From an uncultured SAR116 cluster alpha proteobacterium (GTDB lineage: Bacteria > Pseudomonadota > Alphaproteobacteria > Puniceispirillales > Marisalimonadaceae), in assembly GCA_902623995.1 (NCBI GenBank), contig CACNWE010000005.1, positions 62,001-126,000 of the forward strand: a DNA stretch of 64,000 nt. Direction: 5' to 3'. The translations under genes and the position numbers were made by a program. Every line of letters starts with the position of its first letter. Positions within the stretch are counted from its first letter, which is position 1. The notes below the pieces were generated by a model, which did no database searches, was not told the origin of the DNA, and was given only the letters and a program-made list of their open reading frames with translations. Shown piece by piece: positions 1 through 7,819 of the stretch.

Positions 1-247
1 CGTTACCGCGCATTATTGATATAATTCCACCACCGCCTCCATCTCTTTCCCATTTATTTTGTTCAAAGGTTATTTGCTGTTTTTTATTAAATTTTTTGTT
101 TTCAATTTCTTCAAAAGAGTTACAAATTTTATCACGAAGCTCTTTGAACCAAGAACTTGCTAGTTCCTTTTTGTGTTGTAATGTTTGAAAATTATCTAAA
201 CATTCTTTTTCGTTTAAATTTTTAATCATTTCATTTTTTACAGACAT
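1..247 (-). CDS. hemF: Oxygen-dependent coproporphyrinogen III oxidase, N-terminal part (runs off the window)
   Basis: HemF oxidatively decarboxylates coproporphyrinogen III to protoporphyrinogen IX in aerobic heme synthesis, in the cytoplasm. Only about 82 N-terminal codons are present; the frame is open to base 1. The start is the ATG at 245-247, 12 nt after the cca stop, so the two genes probably share a transcript. After a short lead the translation reads SSWFKELRDKICNSFEEIE, then a Gly-rich GDGGGGG stretch followed by IISIMRGN. That matches the HemF N-terminus, where the Gly-rich segment precedes the MxG(R/N)VFEKxGVN block. The C-terminal catalytic half lies outside the window. Confidence 0.85.
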   Translation of the reverse strand, partial: MSVKNEMIKNLNEKECLDNFQTLQHKKELASSWFKELRDKICNSFEEIENKKFNKKQQITFEQNKWERDGGGGGIISIMRGN

Positions 248-259
248 ACTATTAACTTC

Positions 260-1579
260 TTAACTTTTTTCTAAGAAATTTGAAATTTCTTCTTGTGAAC
301 TTTTAAAATTATTATTTACCCAAAACTCTTCAGCTTGGAAAAATGCTTTTTCGACTTGATCAAATGTAAATTTTTTCTTTGATTTCATTATTTTTTCTCT
401 AACTAATGGAAATTTAGGCCAATTTATTTCAAACAAATCAATGTCTTTTATTTTTTCTAAGGGCAAAACATGTAATAAAGCAAGTTTATACCAATTAAAT
501 GGTATACGATCTTTATAGAATAATCCTTGTTTTTTTAAATTTAAACCACACCTAAGTTGCCAAATTAATTGAAAAATATATATATGTTTTTCTCTAAGTG
601 TTTGTATCTCCAAATTATTTTTAATTTTAATTTTTAAATTTATTATTTGTCTAATAAAATTTAAAAACTTAATTTTTCTTTTATTTAAATCAAACCTATT
701 AATTATTTTGTCAATACAATGTTCCCCATACAAATGGATCATTATCACAGAAATTAAATCTAATTTTTCGTTTTGAACCAAAGTTATTCCGTTTAATTTA
801 ATAAAATCAATTATTTCAAAGTTTTTTAGTACAAATCCAGTTGGTATCTCATATCTGTTATAATTATTTTTATTAATTAGAAGATATTTGTCTAAAGTTA
901 GTTTTTTCATCATTAAAAAACATTTATAACAACTCTTAGTTAATAAGATTTTATTGATCTCATCCCTAATTCTCTTGTTTGATAAATTAATGATTTTGGG
1001 AACTCTTAAAGTAATTTCTTTTTTGAGATTTTTTGATAATTTACTCTCAAAATTTCCAGAAAAACGACAAAATCTTACAATTCTTAAATAATCTTCTTCA
1101 ATTCTTTCTATTGGATTACCTATGAAGACAAGCTTTCTTTTAATTAGATCGTTTTCTCCATTAAGAAAATCAGTTAAATTTCCTTGAGAGTCTAAATACA
1201 AGCTATTAATAGTAAAATCTCTTCTTTTGACATCATCATTCAAACTAGCAGCAACATCAACTAGTGCAGATCTTCCATAAGAAATTAGATCCTTTCTGAA
1301 AGTAGTTATATGGTATTCTTTTTTATTGATTATAATTGATATAGTTTTATATCTTATATAATTGTCCTTAACAATAATGTTATTTTTAGTTATTTTTTTT
1401 GCAAATTTTTTTATATCTTCATTTATTACAAAATCAATGTCCGTTACTTTTTCATTAGTAAGGTAATCCCTTAAAGCCCCACCAACAATCCAAATTTTAA
1501 CACCAATACTGTCAGCTAAATTAAAAATAGCTTCAATATTCTGATCTATCTTAAAAAAATTTATAAACTTATTTTTTAT
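260..1579 (-). CDS. cca: CCA-adding tRNA nucleotidyltransferase with no canonical start codon
   Basis: Adds or repairs the 3' CCA end of tRNAs in the cytoplasm. The frame is open from 1597 down to 260. In order it shows IWIVGGALRDYL, the metal-binding pair in TDIDFV, TTFRKDL, then DDVKRRDFTINSLYLD and RIEEDYLRIVRFCRFSG, all class-II nucleotidyltransferase/poly(A) polymerase hallmarks. The first ATG, GTG or TTG codon in frame is the TTG at 1241-1243, which would remove the GG..RD and DxD catalytic motifs and so cannot be the true start. The coordinates assume ATA at 1577-1579 (439 aa), 7 nt after AGGTG at 1587-1591. The alternative is a one-base indel in the A6 run at 1571-1576, which would join the GTG at 1587-1589 to this frame. 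It follows the DUF6111 gene and precedes hemF. Confidence 0.85.
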   Translation of the reverse strand: MKNKFINFFKIDQNIEAIFNLADSIGVKIWIVGGALRDYLTNEKVTDIDFVINEDIKKFAKKITKNNIIVKDNYIRYKTISIIINKKEYHITTFRKDLISYGRSALVDVAASLNDDVKRRDFTINSLYLDSQGNLTDFLNGENDLIKRKLVFIGNPIERIEEDYLRIVRFCRFSGNFESKLSKNLKKEITLRVPKIINLSNKRIRDEINKILLTKSCYKCFLMMKKLTLDKYLLINKNNYNRYEIPTGFVLKNFEIIDFIKLNGITLVQNEKLDLISVIMIHLYGEHCIDKIINRFDLNKRKIKFLNFIRQIINLKIKIKNNLEIQTLREKHIYIFQLIWQLRCGLNLKKQGLFYKDRIPFNWYKLALLHVLPLEKIKDIDLFEINWPKFPLVREKIMKSKKKFTFDQVEKAFFQAEEFWVNNNFKSSQEEISNFLEKS

Positions 1580-1593
1580 ATTCGAACACCTGA

Positions 1594-1848
1594 TTACTTA
1601 GAAAAATTACCATCATTAACTTTTCCATCAATTATTGAGGGTGGTTGATAAGAGTAACTTGGATCAAAAGAATCTAATTCTAAATACATAAAACATAATA
1701 AAACAAAAACACAAAAACCTATAATACTTACTAATGCGGAGTAAAAAATTTGATTATTTTTTGTCAATTTATTTAAAATATATTTTGTTATGAAAAAAAG
1801 ACCTATAGAAAATATTATTGCTAAAAAAATAATTAAATATCGTCGCAC
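1594..1848 (-). CDS. DUF6111 family small membrane protein
   Basis: An 84-residue protein of unknown function. It has two hydrophobic helices (about residues 3-22 and 31-55) and a short C-terminal tail with a YQPPSIIDGKVNDG motif. That tail resembles the PP..DG.(I/V).G ending of DUF6111 proteins, which in alphaproteobacteria sit between a Nudix CoA pyrophosphatase and cca, exactly as here. I chose GTG at 1846-1848 because GGAG lies 8 nt upstream and the protein then begins MRRYLIIFL. A longer frame to 1914 would overlap the Nudix gene far more. The chosen start overlaps the Nudix stop by 16 nt, which suggests translational coupling. The family assignment is from memory of the motif and context. 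Confidence 0.7.
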   Translation of the reverse strand: MRRYLIIFLAIIFSIGLFFITKYILNKLTKNNQIFYSALVSIIGFCVFVLLCFMYLELDSFDPSYSYQPPSIIDGKVNDGNFSK

Positions 1849-2456
1849 GGTGGAAACTCCCTTAAACCTAAACCAGCAGATATAGTTACTAATACCCTTG
1901 CTGTTAACCCCCAAATATTTTTATTATTATAGTTAATTTTCCATGTCATGGACATGCTTGATTTAGTTGGAGGTTTTTCTCTTAAATGATATTTTGGTGA
2001 TAATAGATAATTAATAGGCGGGAAAAAAATTTGTTCCACCTCACTTAGATTTGGTTTTAACGCTTTTTTCCAATTTGAATCGGAATTAATAATACCAAGA
2101 AATGGTGTAACAACATAACCTGTCCCAGTAAAAAATTTTGGGAAACTTCCTATTATATTGTATTTCTCACTAGAAACATTTATTTCTTCTTCAGTTTCCC
2201 TTTTTGCTGTTTCTTCTAAATTTAAATCTTTTTTTTCTTTTTTCCCACCTGGGAAAGCTATTTGCCCTGCATGTTTTCTTAAATTATCTCTTCTCTTAAT
2301 CATTAAAATCGAACTATTTTTTTTGATTTCATCATTAATAAATAATACTAAAACACTTGCTTGATTATATTTATCATTTGATCGCTTTTTATCACCTGCA
2401 TTTCTAACTTTATTAATACATATTTCGAGATCAATTTTAGATACACTTTTTATCAT
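1833..2456 (-). CDS. Nudix hydrolase, CoA pyrophosphatase type
   Basis: Predicted to hydrolyse CoA or its thioesters to 3',5'-ADP and phosphopantetheine, limiting coenzyme turnover or oxidised CoA in the cytoplasm. The 207-residue protein carries the subfamily motif LRKHAGQIAFPGG, directly followed by the Nudix box, whose core EETAKRETEEEI supplies the metal-binding glutamates. The box has a few extra residues (KKEKKDLN) between the GG and the first E, a length variant often seen in this subfamily. Downstream, GTGYVVTPFLG also fits CoA pyrophosphatases. It is first in a minus-strand string with DUF6111, cca and hemF; the 76 nt to the divergent exporter gene must hold both promoters. Confidence 0.85.
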   Translation of the reverse strand: MIKSVSKIDLEICINKVRNAGDKKRSNDKYNQASVLVLFINDEIKKNSSILMIKRRDNLRKHAGQIAFPGGKKEKKDLNLEETAKRETEEEINVSSEKYNIIGSFPKFFTGTGYVVTPFLGIINSDSNWKKALKPNLSEVEQIFFPPINYLLSPKYHLREKPPTKSSMSMTWKINYNNKNIWGLTARVLVTISAGLGLREFPPCDDI

Positions 2457-2532
2457 ATTTTATGTTCAAATAATTATTTTTTAAATATTAATAATGTATT
2501 ATTATAATTTAAGAAACAATATTGAAAGTTTT

Positions 2533-3447
2533 ATGTATTTATATTTACCTATAGCAGAACAACCAATACATTCATTAGCAATTTTGGGTATTGGAGCTTT
2601 TCTTGGTCTTATAATGGGACTCGTTGGGGTAGGTGGTGGATTTCTTTTAACACCACTTATGATGTTTTTAGGTATACCACCCCCTGTGGCCGTAGCTTCT
2701 GTTGCGAACCAGTTGGTTGCGCCTTCAGTTTCAGGTGTTTTGTCTCATTGGAAAAGAAGTAATGTTGATTTTAAAATGGGCACAGTTTTACTACTTGGAG
2801 GTATTGTAGGTTCTTCAATAGGTGTCATCTTATTCAATTTTTTAGGTAAAATTGGACAATTAGACTTTGTGATCAAATCATCCTACATAATTTTTTTAAC
2901 TCTTATTGGAACCTTGATGTTTTCAGAGTCACTTAGATTAATCTTACGAACACGAAAAGGTAAAGTTACAAGAGGTAAGCTTCATCAGCATAATTGGCTT
3001 CACGGTTTACCTTTTAAGATTAGATTCAGGAAATCCAAATTATATATTTCAGTTTTATTACCTATTTTAATCGGGGTTGTAGTCGGTATCCTTGCTGCTT
3101 TGATGGGTATTGGTGGTGGTTTTATTATAGTACCAGCAATGATATATCTCTTAGGTATGCCAACATCTCTGGTAGTAGGCACATCTCTATTTCAAATCAT
3201 TTTTGTTGCCGCAAACACAACTATTTTACAAGCATCTCAAAATCAAACTGTTGATATAGTACTTGCAACAATATTATTGTTAGGTTCTGTGATAGGAGTC
3301 CAAATAGGCTCGAGGTTTACAAATATTTTAAAAGGCGAATATTTAAGGTTGATATTATCTTCTATAATTATTTTAGTAAGCTTAAAGCTTTTAATTGATT
3401 TAGTTACTATTCCTTCTGATCTTTTTTCAGTTATAATTAGTAGGTAA
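2533..3447 (+). CDS. TauE/SafE family membrane transporter (sulfite/organosulfonate exporter family)
   Basis: An inner-membrane protein with about eight helices and the two characteristic Gly-rich repeats, LVGVGGGFLLTPLMMFLGIPP near the N-terminus and LMGIGGGFIIVPAMIYLLGMP in the second half. Family members export small sulfur-containing or carboxylate anions; the substrate here is not known. I chose the ATG at 2533, not the ATG at 2494, because MYLYLPIAEQ matches the conserved M..YLPIAE opening of alphaproteobacterial relatives. Six nucleotides separate it from the TIGR02186 gene. TauE/SafE, TIGR02186 and a universal stress protein recur together in alphaproteobacteria, suggesting a joint role. 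Confidence 0.85.
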   Translation: MYLYLPIAEQPIHSLAILGIGAFLGLIMGLVGVGGGFLLTPLMMFLGIPPPVAVASVANQLVAPSVSGVLSHWKRSNVDFKMGTVLLLGGIVGSSIGVILFNFLGKIGQLDFVIKSSYIIFLTLIGTLMFSESLRLILRTRKGKVTRGKLHQHNWLHGLPFKIRFRKSKLYISVLLPILIGVVVGILAALMGIGGGFIIVPAMIYLLGMPTSLVVGTSLFQIIFVAANTTILQASQNQTVDIVLATILLLGSVIGVQIGSRFTNILKGEYLRLILSSIIILVSLKLLIDLVTIPSDLFSVIISR

Positions 3448-3453
3448 TCTCAA

Positions 3454-4203
3454 ATGAAATTTTTTTTTCATATTAATCTAATTTTTTTATTATCAATTCT
3501 GACATCTAAAACATTTGCACTAAACCAAATAGTTGCTGATTTATCACAAGAAAATGTTAAAATTGAAACAGATTTTCAAGGTGCTAAGATACTTTTATTT
3601 GGTGCCTATGATGGTAAAAAAGGTGATGATATAATTGTAATTGTTAAAGGACCCAAAGGATTAGTCACGGTTCAAAAAAAAGAAAAAATACTAGGGGTTT
3701 GGGTAAATACAAGAAAAGTAAACTATATAAATACTCCTAAATATTTAAGTATTTCATCTAATAGGAGAATTGATGACATACTTAATAAAAAAACTCAAAA
3801 GATATCTGAAATTGGGTTAAATAATTTAAAAATTAGGATTCAACCAGGTATTAAAGTTGAAAATGAAAAACAATGGAGACAAGCACTTACAAGAAATATG
3901 TTGAAATCAAATTTGTGGAGTATAAATGAAAACTCTGTAAGTTTAAATAAAGATTCTCTTTTTAGATCTTATCTGGAATTACCATCGAATGTAATTACTG
4001 GTCGGTTTGAAGTTAAGATTTTACATTATCGCAACAGTAAACTTGTGTCACAGCAAATTAATTCAATCAAGGTTTCAAAATCAGGTATTAGTGCAGAAAT
4101 TTATGATATAGCTCAAAATTATTCTACATTATATGGTATTTTTGCAGTTTTGTTGGCAGTTTTAGTTGGTTGGGGATCTAATTTAATTTTTAGAAAAGTT
4201 TGA
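3454..4203 (+). CDS. TIGR02186 / Alph_Pro_TM family membrane-anchored periplasmic protein
   Basis: A 249-residue protein with an N-terminal signal peptide (hydrophobic stretch to about residue 22, cleavage likely near TFA-LN), a beta-rich periplasmic body, and one C-terminal transmembrane helix (LYGIFAVLLAVLVGWG) with a short basic tail. Motifs such as VKIETDFQGAKILLFGAYD and a GVWVNT segment are typical of the TIGR02186 family, which has no established biochemical function. The gene lies between the TauE-type exporter and a universal stress protein, with spacings of 6 and 10 nt, so the three are almost certainly one operon. A role as partner of the exporter is an inference from that conserved linkage. 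Confidence 0.8.
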   Translation: MKFFFHINLIFLLSILTSKTFALNQIVADLSQENVKIETDFQGAKILLFGAYDGKKGDDIIVIVKGPKGLVTVQKKEKILGVWVNTRKVNYINTPKYLSISSNRRIDDILNKKTQKISEIGLNNLKIRIQPGIKVENEKQWRQALTRNMLKSNLWSINENSVSLNKDSLFRSYLELPSNVITGRFEVKILHYRNSKLVSQQINSIKVSKSGISAEIYDIAQNYSTLYGIFAVLLAVLVGWGSNLIFRKV

Positions 4204-4213
4204 TGAGGAATTA

Positions 4214-4720
4214 ATGACTAATAAAAATATAAGTAGGAAGTCACAAATTTCAAAACCAAGAAATAGATTATTCTTAGTTGTAGCAGATGATAGTAAGGAA
4301 TTACATCAAGCCCTTTATTATGCTGCAAGAAGAGCTGCAACAGCTGGCGGAGAAGTTGCATTATTTAGATGCATTGAACCTATTGAAGGACAGCTTTGGG
4401 GAGGAGTTACTGAAATTATGGAAGCAGAGGCTGAACAAGCTAGTAAAAAACTACTTCTAGAATTAAGTGAATATTGCGAAAAGCTAGGGGCACCGAAACC
4501 TAGAACATTTGTTCGAAAAGGAATTCTTCATGAAGAACTTTTTAATTTAATCGATAAAGAAAAAGCTATAAGAGTATTAGTTTTGGGTGTTTCAATAGAA
4601 CATGGGAATCCTGGCCCATTGATAAACTATGTAATTAATAAAGGTAGCACTGAGTGCAGAGTACCCATTACAATAGTGCCTGGAAATCTTACTGATGATC
4701 AAATCGATGCACTTGTTTAA
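4214..4720 (+). CDS. Universal stress protein (UspA family)
   Basis: A single-domain Usp of 168 residues, probably cytoplasmic. The first strand reads NRLFLVVADDS, followed by a helix with ALYYAARRAA. The C-terminal part contains VLVLGVSIEHGNPGPLINYV and CRVPITIVPG, placed like the GxxG..S nucleotide-binding turn and last strand of Usp domains. The GX2GX9GS motif is imperfect (G-N-P-G, then NKGS), so ATP binding is possible but not certain. GAGG lies close upstream of the ATG. It is the third gene of the TauE-TIGR02186-Usp operon. Confidence 0.85.
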   Translation: MTNKNISRKSQISKPRNRLFLVVADDSKELHQALYYAARRAATAGGEVALFRCIEPIEGQLWGGVTEIMEAEAEQASKKLLLELSEYCEKLGAPKPRTFVRKGILHEELFNLIDKEKAIRVLVLGVSIEHGNPGPLINYVINKGSTECRVPITIVPGNLTDDQIDALV

Positions 4721-4780
4721 AATAATAGTTGATTTTAATTACACTAACTTTATACGTATATTATAATTTAAGAGTGATTT

Positions 4781-5311
4781 ATGTACAAAAGATTATTTAT
4801 TATTATTTTAGGGATAATGTGTGTAACAATGGTAAAACCTGTAAAAAAAGCAACTGCCAGTTCAAGTAAATTTATAACGATTGAAACAACCAAAGGTAAA
4901 GTCGTCATTGAGACTTTACCGAAAATCGCGCCTAAGCATGTTAAAAGAATTAAAGAATTAGTTAAGCAAGGGTTTTACGATGGGATTATATTTCATAGGG
5001 TTATAGAGGGGTTTATGGCTCAGACAGGTGATCCCGATGGCAATGGTACAGGTGGATCTGGAAAGAATTTAAAAGCTGAGTTCTCAGATTACGAATATAA
5101 GTACGGTACTGTTGGAATGGCCAGATCAATGAGCCCTGACAGTGGAGATAGCCAATTTTTCATATGTTTTGATGGATGTGGTCATTTAACAGGTCAGTAT
5201 ACAGTATGGGGTAAAGTAATCTCGGGCATGGAAGCAGTTGAAAACCTAGCAGCAGGTGAACCTCCTATCAATCCGGATAAAATGATATCAGTTAAAATCG
5301 GTAAAAAATAA
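4781..5311 (+). CDS. Cyclophilin-type peptidyl-prolyl isomerase, exported
   Basis: Catalyses cis-trans isomerisation of proline peptide bonds, probably on folding periplasmic proteins. Residues 1-26 form a signal peptide (basic MYKR, hydrophobic core, likely cut after ATA). The mature part shows the cyclophilin motifs FYDGIIFHRVIEGFMAQTGD, GTGGSG, an AMARS-like GMARSMSPDSGDSQFFIC, and GQYTVWGKVISG. The catalytic Arg of FHRV and the QTGD and SQFF positions are present. At 176 residues it has the usual length of small bacterial PpiA/PpiB proteins. A TATAAT hexamer at 4762-4767 lies before the gene but has no convincing -35 partner. It ends 2 nt from the convergent pyk stop. Confidence 0.9.
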   Translation: MYKRLFIIILGIMCVTMVKPVKKATASSSKFITIETTKGKVVIETLPKIAPKHVKRIKELVKQGFYDGIIFHRVIEGFMAQTGDPDGNGTGGSGKNLKAEFSDYEYKYGTVGMARSMSPDSGDSQFFICFDGCGHLTGQYTVWGKVISGMEAVENLAAGEPPINPDKMISVKIGKK

Positions 5312-5313
5312 AA

Positions 5314-6729
5314 TTAAATTTCCACAACTCTAATTGAATTTGTTGAACCAGATATTCCAAAAGGCATACCTGCAACTACTACTATTGTATCACCTTCTTT
5401 TGCAAGATTTTTAACTTTTATTATCTCTCTTGCCTCTTGTATTGCTGCTTCATAGCCTTGAACTTTACTAAAAAAAGGACAAGCTCCCCATAAAAGTGAT
5501 AGTTTTCTTTTTACTTTAATTTCAGGTGTCATAACCACTAACAATAAATTTGAGCGTTCTCTAGACATTCTATAAGCCGTATTTCCAGATGCTGTAAAAG
5601 CAACTACAGCTTTTGCATTTACTGATTCAGCCAAGCTCACAGCAGAACGCGACACAGCATTATAAATAAAGTTTTCACTTCTTAAATTTTGTGGGCCATC
5701 ACCTGGATGTATTTTGATATGATTTTCTGCAGATGTAATTATTCTATCCATAATGTTCACTGTTTCAAGAGGATAAGAACCAACAGCAGTTTCTGCAGAT
5801 AACATAACTGCATCTGCACCATCAAAAACAGCGGTAGCAACATCCGACGCTTCTGCTCGTGTTGGTGATGGTGTTTCAATCATAGATTCCAGCATTTGTG
5901 TAGCAACAATAACTGGCTTACCTGCTTGTCTACATTTCAGAATAATTTCCTTTTGTATACCTGGAACTTCTTCGGGCGGTAATTCAACTCCTAAATCACC
6001 TCTTGCAACCATTATACCATCGCAAGATTCAATTATTTCGTTTAATTCTTCTAAAGCAGATGGCTTTTCTATTTTTGCAATTACACCTGCTTTATCACCA
6101 ATATATTTTTTAACTTCTTCTACATCTTTTAATTTCTGAACAAAAGAAAGAGCTATCCAATCAATTTCTTGATTTAATATAAATTTGAGATCTTCGATAT
6201 CCTTGGACGTTAAGGGACTTGTATCAAGCATTACATCTGGAAGGTTTATGCCTTTATTACTTTTAATAACTCCTCCTACAACGACTTCAGTTATTATTTT
6301 ATCTTTTGATATATCTTTCACTTTAAATTTTAACTTCCCATCGTCCATGAGAATGTTTGAGCAAATTGACAAACTTTTAAAAATTTCATCGTGTGGTAAA
6401 TTTACCCTTTTAAAATCTCCAATTCCTGGATCTTTATCAAAAATATAATTACTTCCCTTGATGACTTTTGATTCATTTTTTACTTCTCCAATTCTAAATT
6501 TTGGTCCTTGAAGATCAGCTAGAATTGCAACATTAGAATTCATTTCCTTTTCTGCTGATCTTATGTAGGTAATTCTTTTCAAGTGGTCTCCATGATTGCC
6601 ATGACTAAAATTTAAACGAAAAACATTTACACCTGTTTTTATTAATTCTTTAATAATTTCTGGGTCATTTGTTGCTGTACCAATTGTTGCAACTATTTTA
6701 GTCGATCGAGGAAACTTAGATTCTGTCAT
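5314..6729 (-). CDS. pyk: Pyruvate kinase
   Basis: Converts phosphoenolpyruvate and ADP to pyruvate and ATP, the last step of glycolysis, in the cytoplasm. The 471-residue protein has normal family length. It opens with STKIVATIGTATNDPEII and VFRLNFSHGNHGDH, has AILADLQGPKFR in the substrate region, and the signature IAKIEKPSALEELNEII with the active-site lysine. GIMVARGDLGVELP and VIVATQMLESMIETPSPTRAEASDVA follow. The C-terminal allosteric domain is complete. The gene is alone on the minus strand; its promoter must lie in the 122 nt shared with the divergent small gene at 6852. Confidence 0.97.
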   Translation of the reverse strand: MTESKFPRSTKIVATIGTATNDPEIIKELIKTGVNVFRLNFSHGNHGDHLKRITYIRSAEKEMNSNVAILADLQGPKFRIGEVKNESKVIKGSNYIFDKDPGIGDFKRVNLPHDEIFKSLSICSNILMDDGKLKFKVKDISKDKIITEVVVGGVIKSNKGINLPDVMLDTSPLTSKDIEDLKFILNQEIDWIALSFVQKLKDVEEVKKYIGDKAGVIAKIEKPSALEELNEIIESCDGIMVARGDLGVELPPEEVPGIQKEIILKCRQAGKPVIVATQMLESMIETPSPTRAEASDVATAVFDGADAVMLSAETAVGSYPLETVNIMDRIITSAENHIKIHPGDGPQNLRSENFIYNAVSRSAVSLAESVNAKAVVAFTASGNTAYRMSRERSNLLLVVMTPEIKVKRKLSLLWGACPFFSKVQGYEAAIQEAREIIKVKNLAKEGDTIVVVAGMPFGISGSTNSIRVVEI

Positions 6730-6851
6730 TATTTATCCTTTAATTTATATATTTATACATTAATTTTAAAAAAATTATTAAATTTATTTATTTAAAAATT
6801 AAAATCGGCAAGCTATTTGCAAATTCCTAATATATTACAGGAGAAATATAG

Positions 6852-7061
6852 ATGGCGCAGATTGTTCCCTTTCCACTTGATAAAGTTAGAAAGTCAAAAA
6901 ATGAAAATATTTTTGAAGAAAAGCATATACTTCATATGATTAAAAATATTAGGCAAAATTATCCGCCATCACTTTGGAACACCGTTTATCAACTTACAAA
7001 ACAAGGTCATATTGGTAATGATGAATACTATAGTTCTGAAGATGTAAAACCCCAAAAGTAA
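6852..7061 (+). CDS. Small uncharacterised protein (69 aa)
   Basis: I do not recognise this family. The reading frame is supported by GGAG eight nucleotides before the ATG and by a gene-like composition. The protein begins MAQIVPFPLDKVRK, a proline-containing lead also seen at the start of several small alphaproteobacterial proteins, followed by a basic, amphipathic, mostly helical segment (KHILHMIKNIRQNYPPSLW) and a polar tail. There is no signal peptide, membrane segment or cysteine pair. It lies between pyk (divergent) and a GST gene 72 nt downstream. A regulatory or adaptor role is possible but unsupported. Confidence 0.6.
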   Translation: MAQIVPFPLDKVRKSKNENIFEEKHILHMIKNIRQNYPPSLWNTVYQLTKQGHIGNDEYYSSEDVKPQK

Positions 7062-7133
7062 GTTTTTATTTAAAATCATTTCAAAAACAAAAGGATTTCA
7101 AATTATATAAAAGTCATTTAAAGTTATCCGAGA

Positions 7134-7796
7134 ATGGTAATAAATTTTAAATATCCTATTTTATATACTTTTAGAAGATGTCCTTATGCTATGAGGGCAA
7201 GATTTGCCATTAGATCATCTCAAATATTAGTTGAAGTTAGAGAAATTAAATTACAAGAAAAACCAACTGAATTTTTAAAATCGTCCCCAAAAGGGACTGT
7301 GCCAGTTTTAATCACAAAATCAGGTGAAGTTTTAGAAGAAAGTTTGGATATAATTAACTGGGCTTTAAATAAAAATGATCCAGGTAAATGGCTTGCTAAA
7401 GGAAAACTAAAAAATCATGAGATTGTAAAACTTTTAGATGATCTTGAAGATAGATTTAAACCTAATTTAGATAAATATAAATATCCAAATAGATTTTCTA
7501 GGCTTGATCAATTTTTATATAGAGATAAAAATTTATGCTTTCTTGAAAAATTAAATTCTTACCTTGAAAAAAACAAATCACTTAATTGCGAACATCTTAC
7601 TTTCCTAGATTATGCTATATTTCCATTTATCAGACAATTTAGAAATGTTAATGAAGAATGGTTTGACAAATTAAATCTTATTTTTTTAAACAAGTGGATA
7701 AATCAAATCATTGATAGTGAAGACTTTTCATCTATAATGAAGAAATTCAAAAAATGGGAACCAAATGATTTACCTATTTATACATATTTTGAATAA
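7134..7796 (+). CDS. Glutathione S-transferase-like protein
   Basis: A cytoplasmic protein of 220 residues with an N-terminal thioredoxin-fold domain (about 1-85) and a helical C-terminal domain. The start of the fold reads YPILYTFRRCPYAMRARFAI; the RRCPYA motif is characteristic of bacterial GSTs and glutaredoxin-like GSTs, with the cysteine where the catalytic residue sits. KGTVPVLI (cis-Pro loop) and EESLDIINW (the glutathione-binding E-S) follow. The acceptor substrate cannot be predicted. The ATG has only a weak Shine-Dalgarno match. It sits 23 nt upstream of the thiolase gene and may be co-transcribed with it. Confidence 0.85.
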   Translation: MVINFKYPILYTFRRCPYAMRARFAIRSSQILVEVREIKLQEKPTEFLKSSPKGTVPVLITKSGEVLEESLDIINWALNKNDPGKWLAKGKLKNHEIVKLLDDLEDRFKPNLDKYKYPNRFSRLDQFLYRDKNLCFLEKLNSYLEKNKSLNCEHLTFLDYAIFPFIRQFRNVNEEWFDKLNLIFLNKWINQIIDSEDFSSIMKKFKKWEPNDLPIYTYFE

Positions 7797-7819
7797 TTTA
7801 TTTATCTGGGAGAAATTTT

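Noticed and set aside
260-1243. cca starting at the TTG at 1241-1243
   Set aside because: It would remove the GG..RD and DxD nucleotidyltransferase motifs that are intact in the same frame upstream.
4762-4767. TATAAT before the cyclophilin gene as a full promoter
   Set aside because: The -10 is good but the best -35 at 17 nt (TTACAC) matches only two of six consensus bases; in such AT-rich DNA this is not enough.
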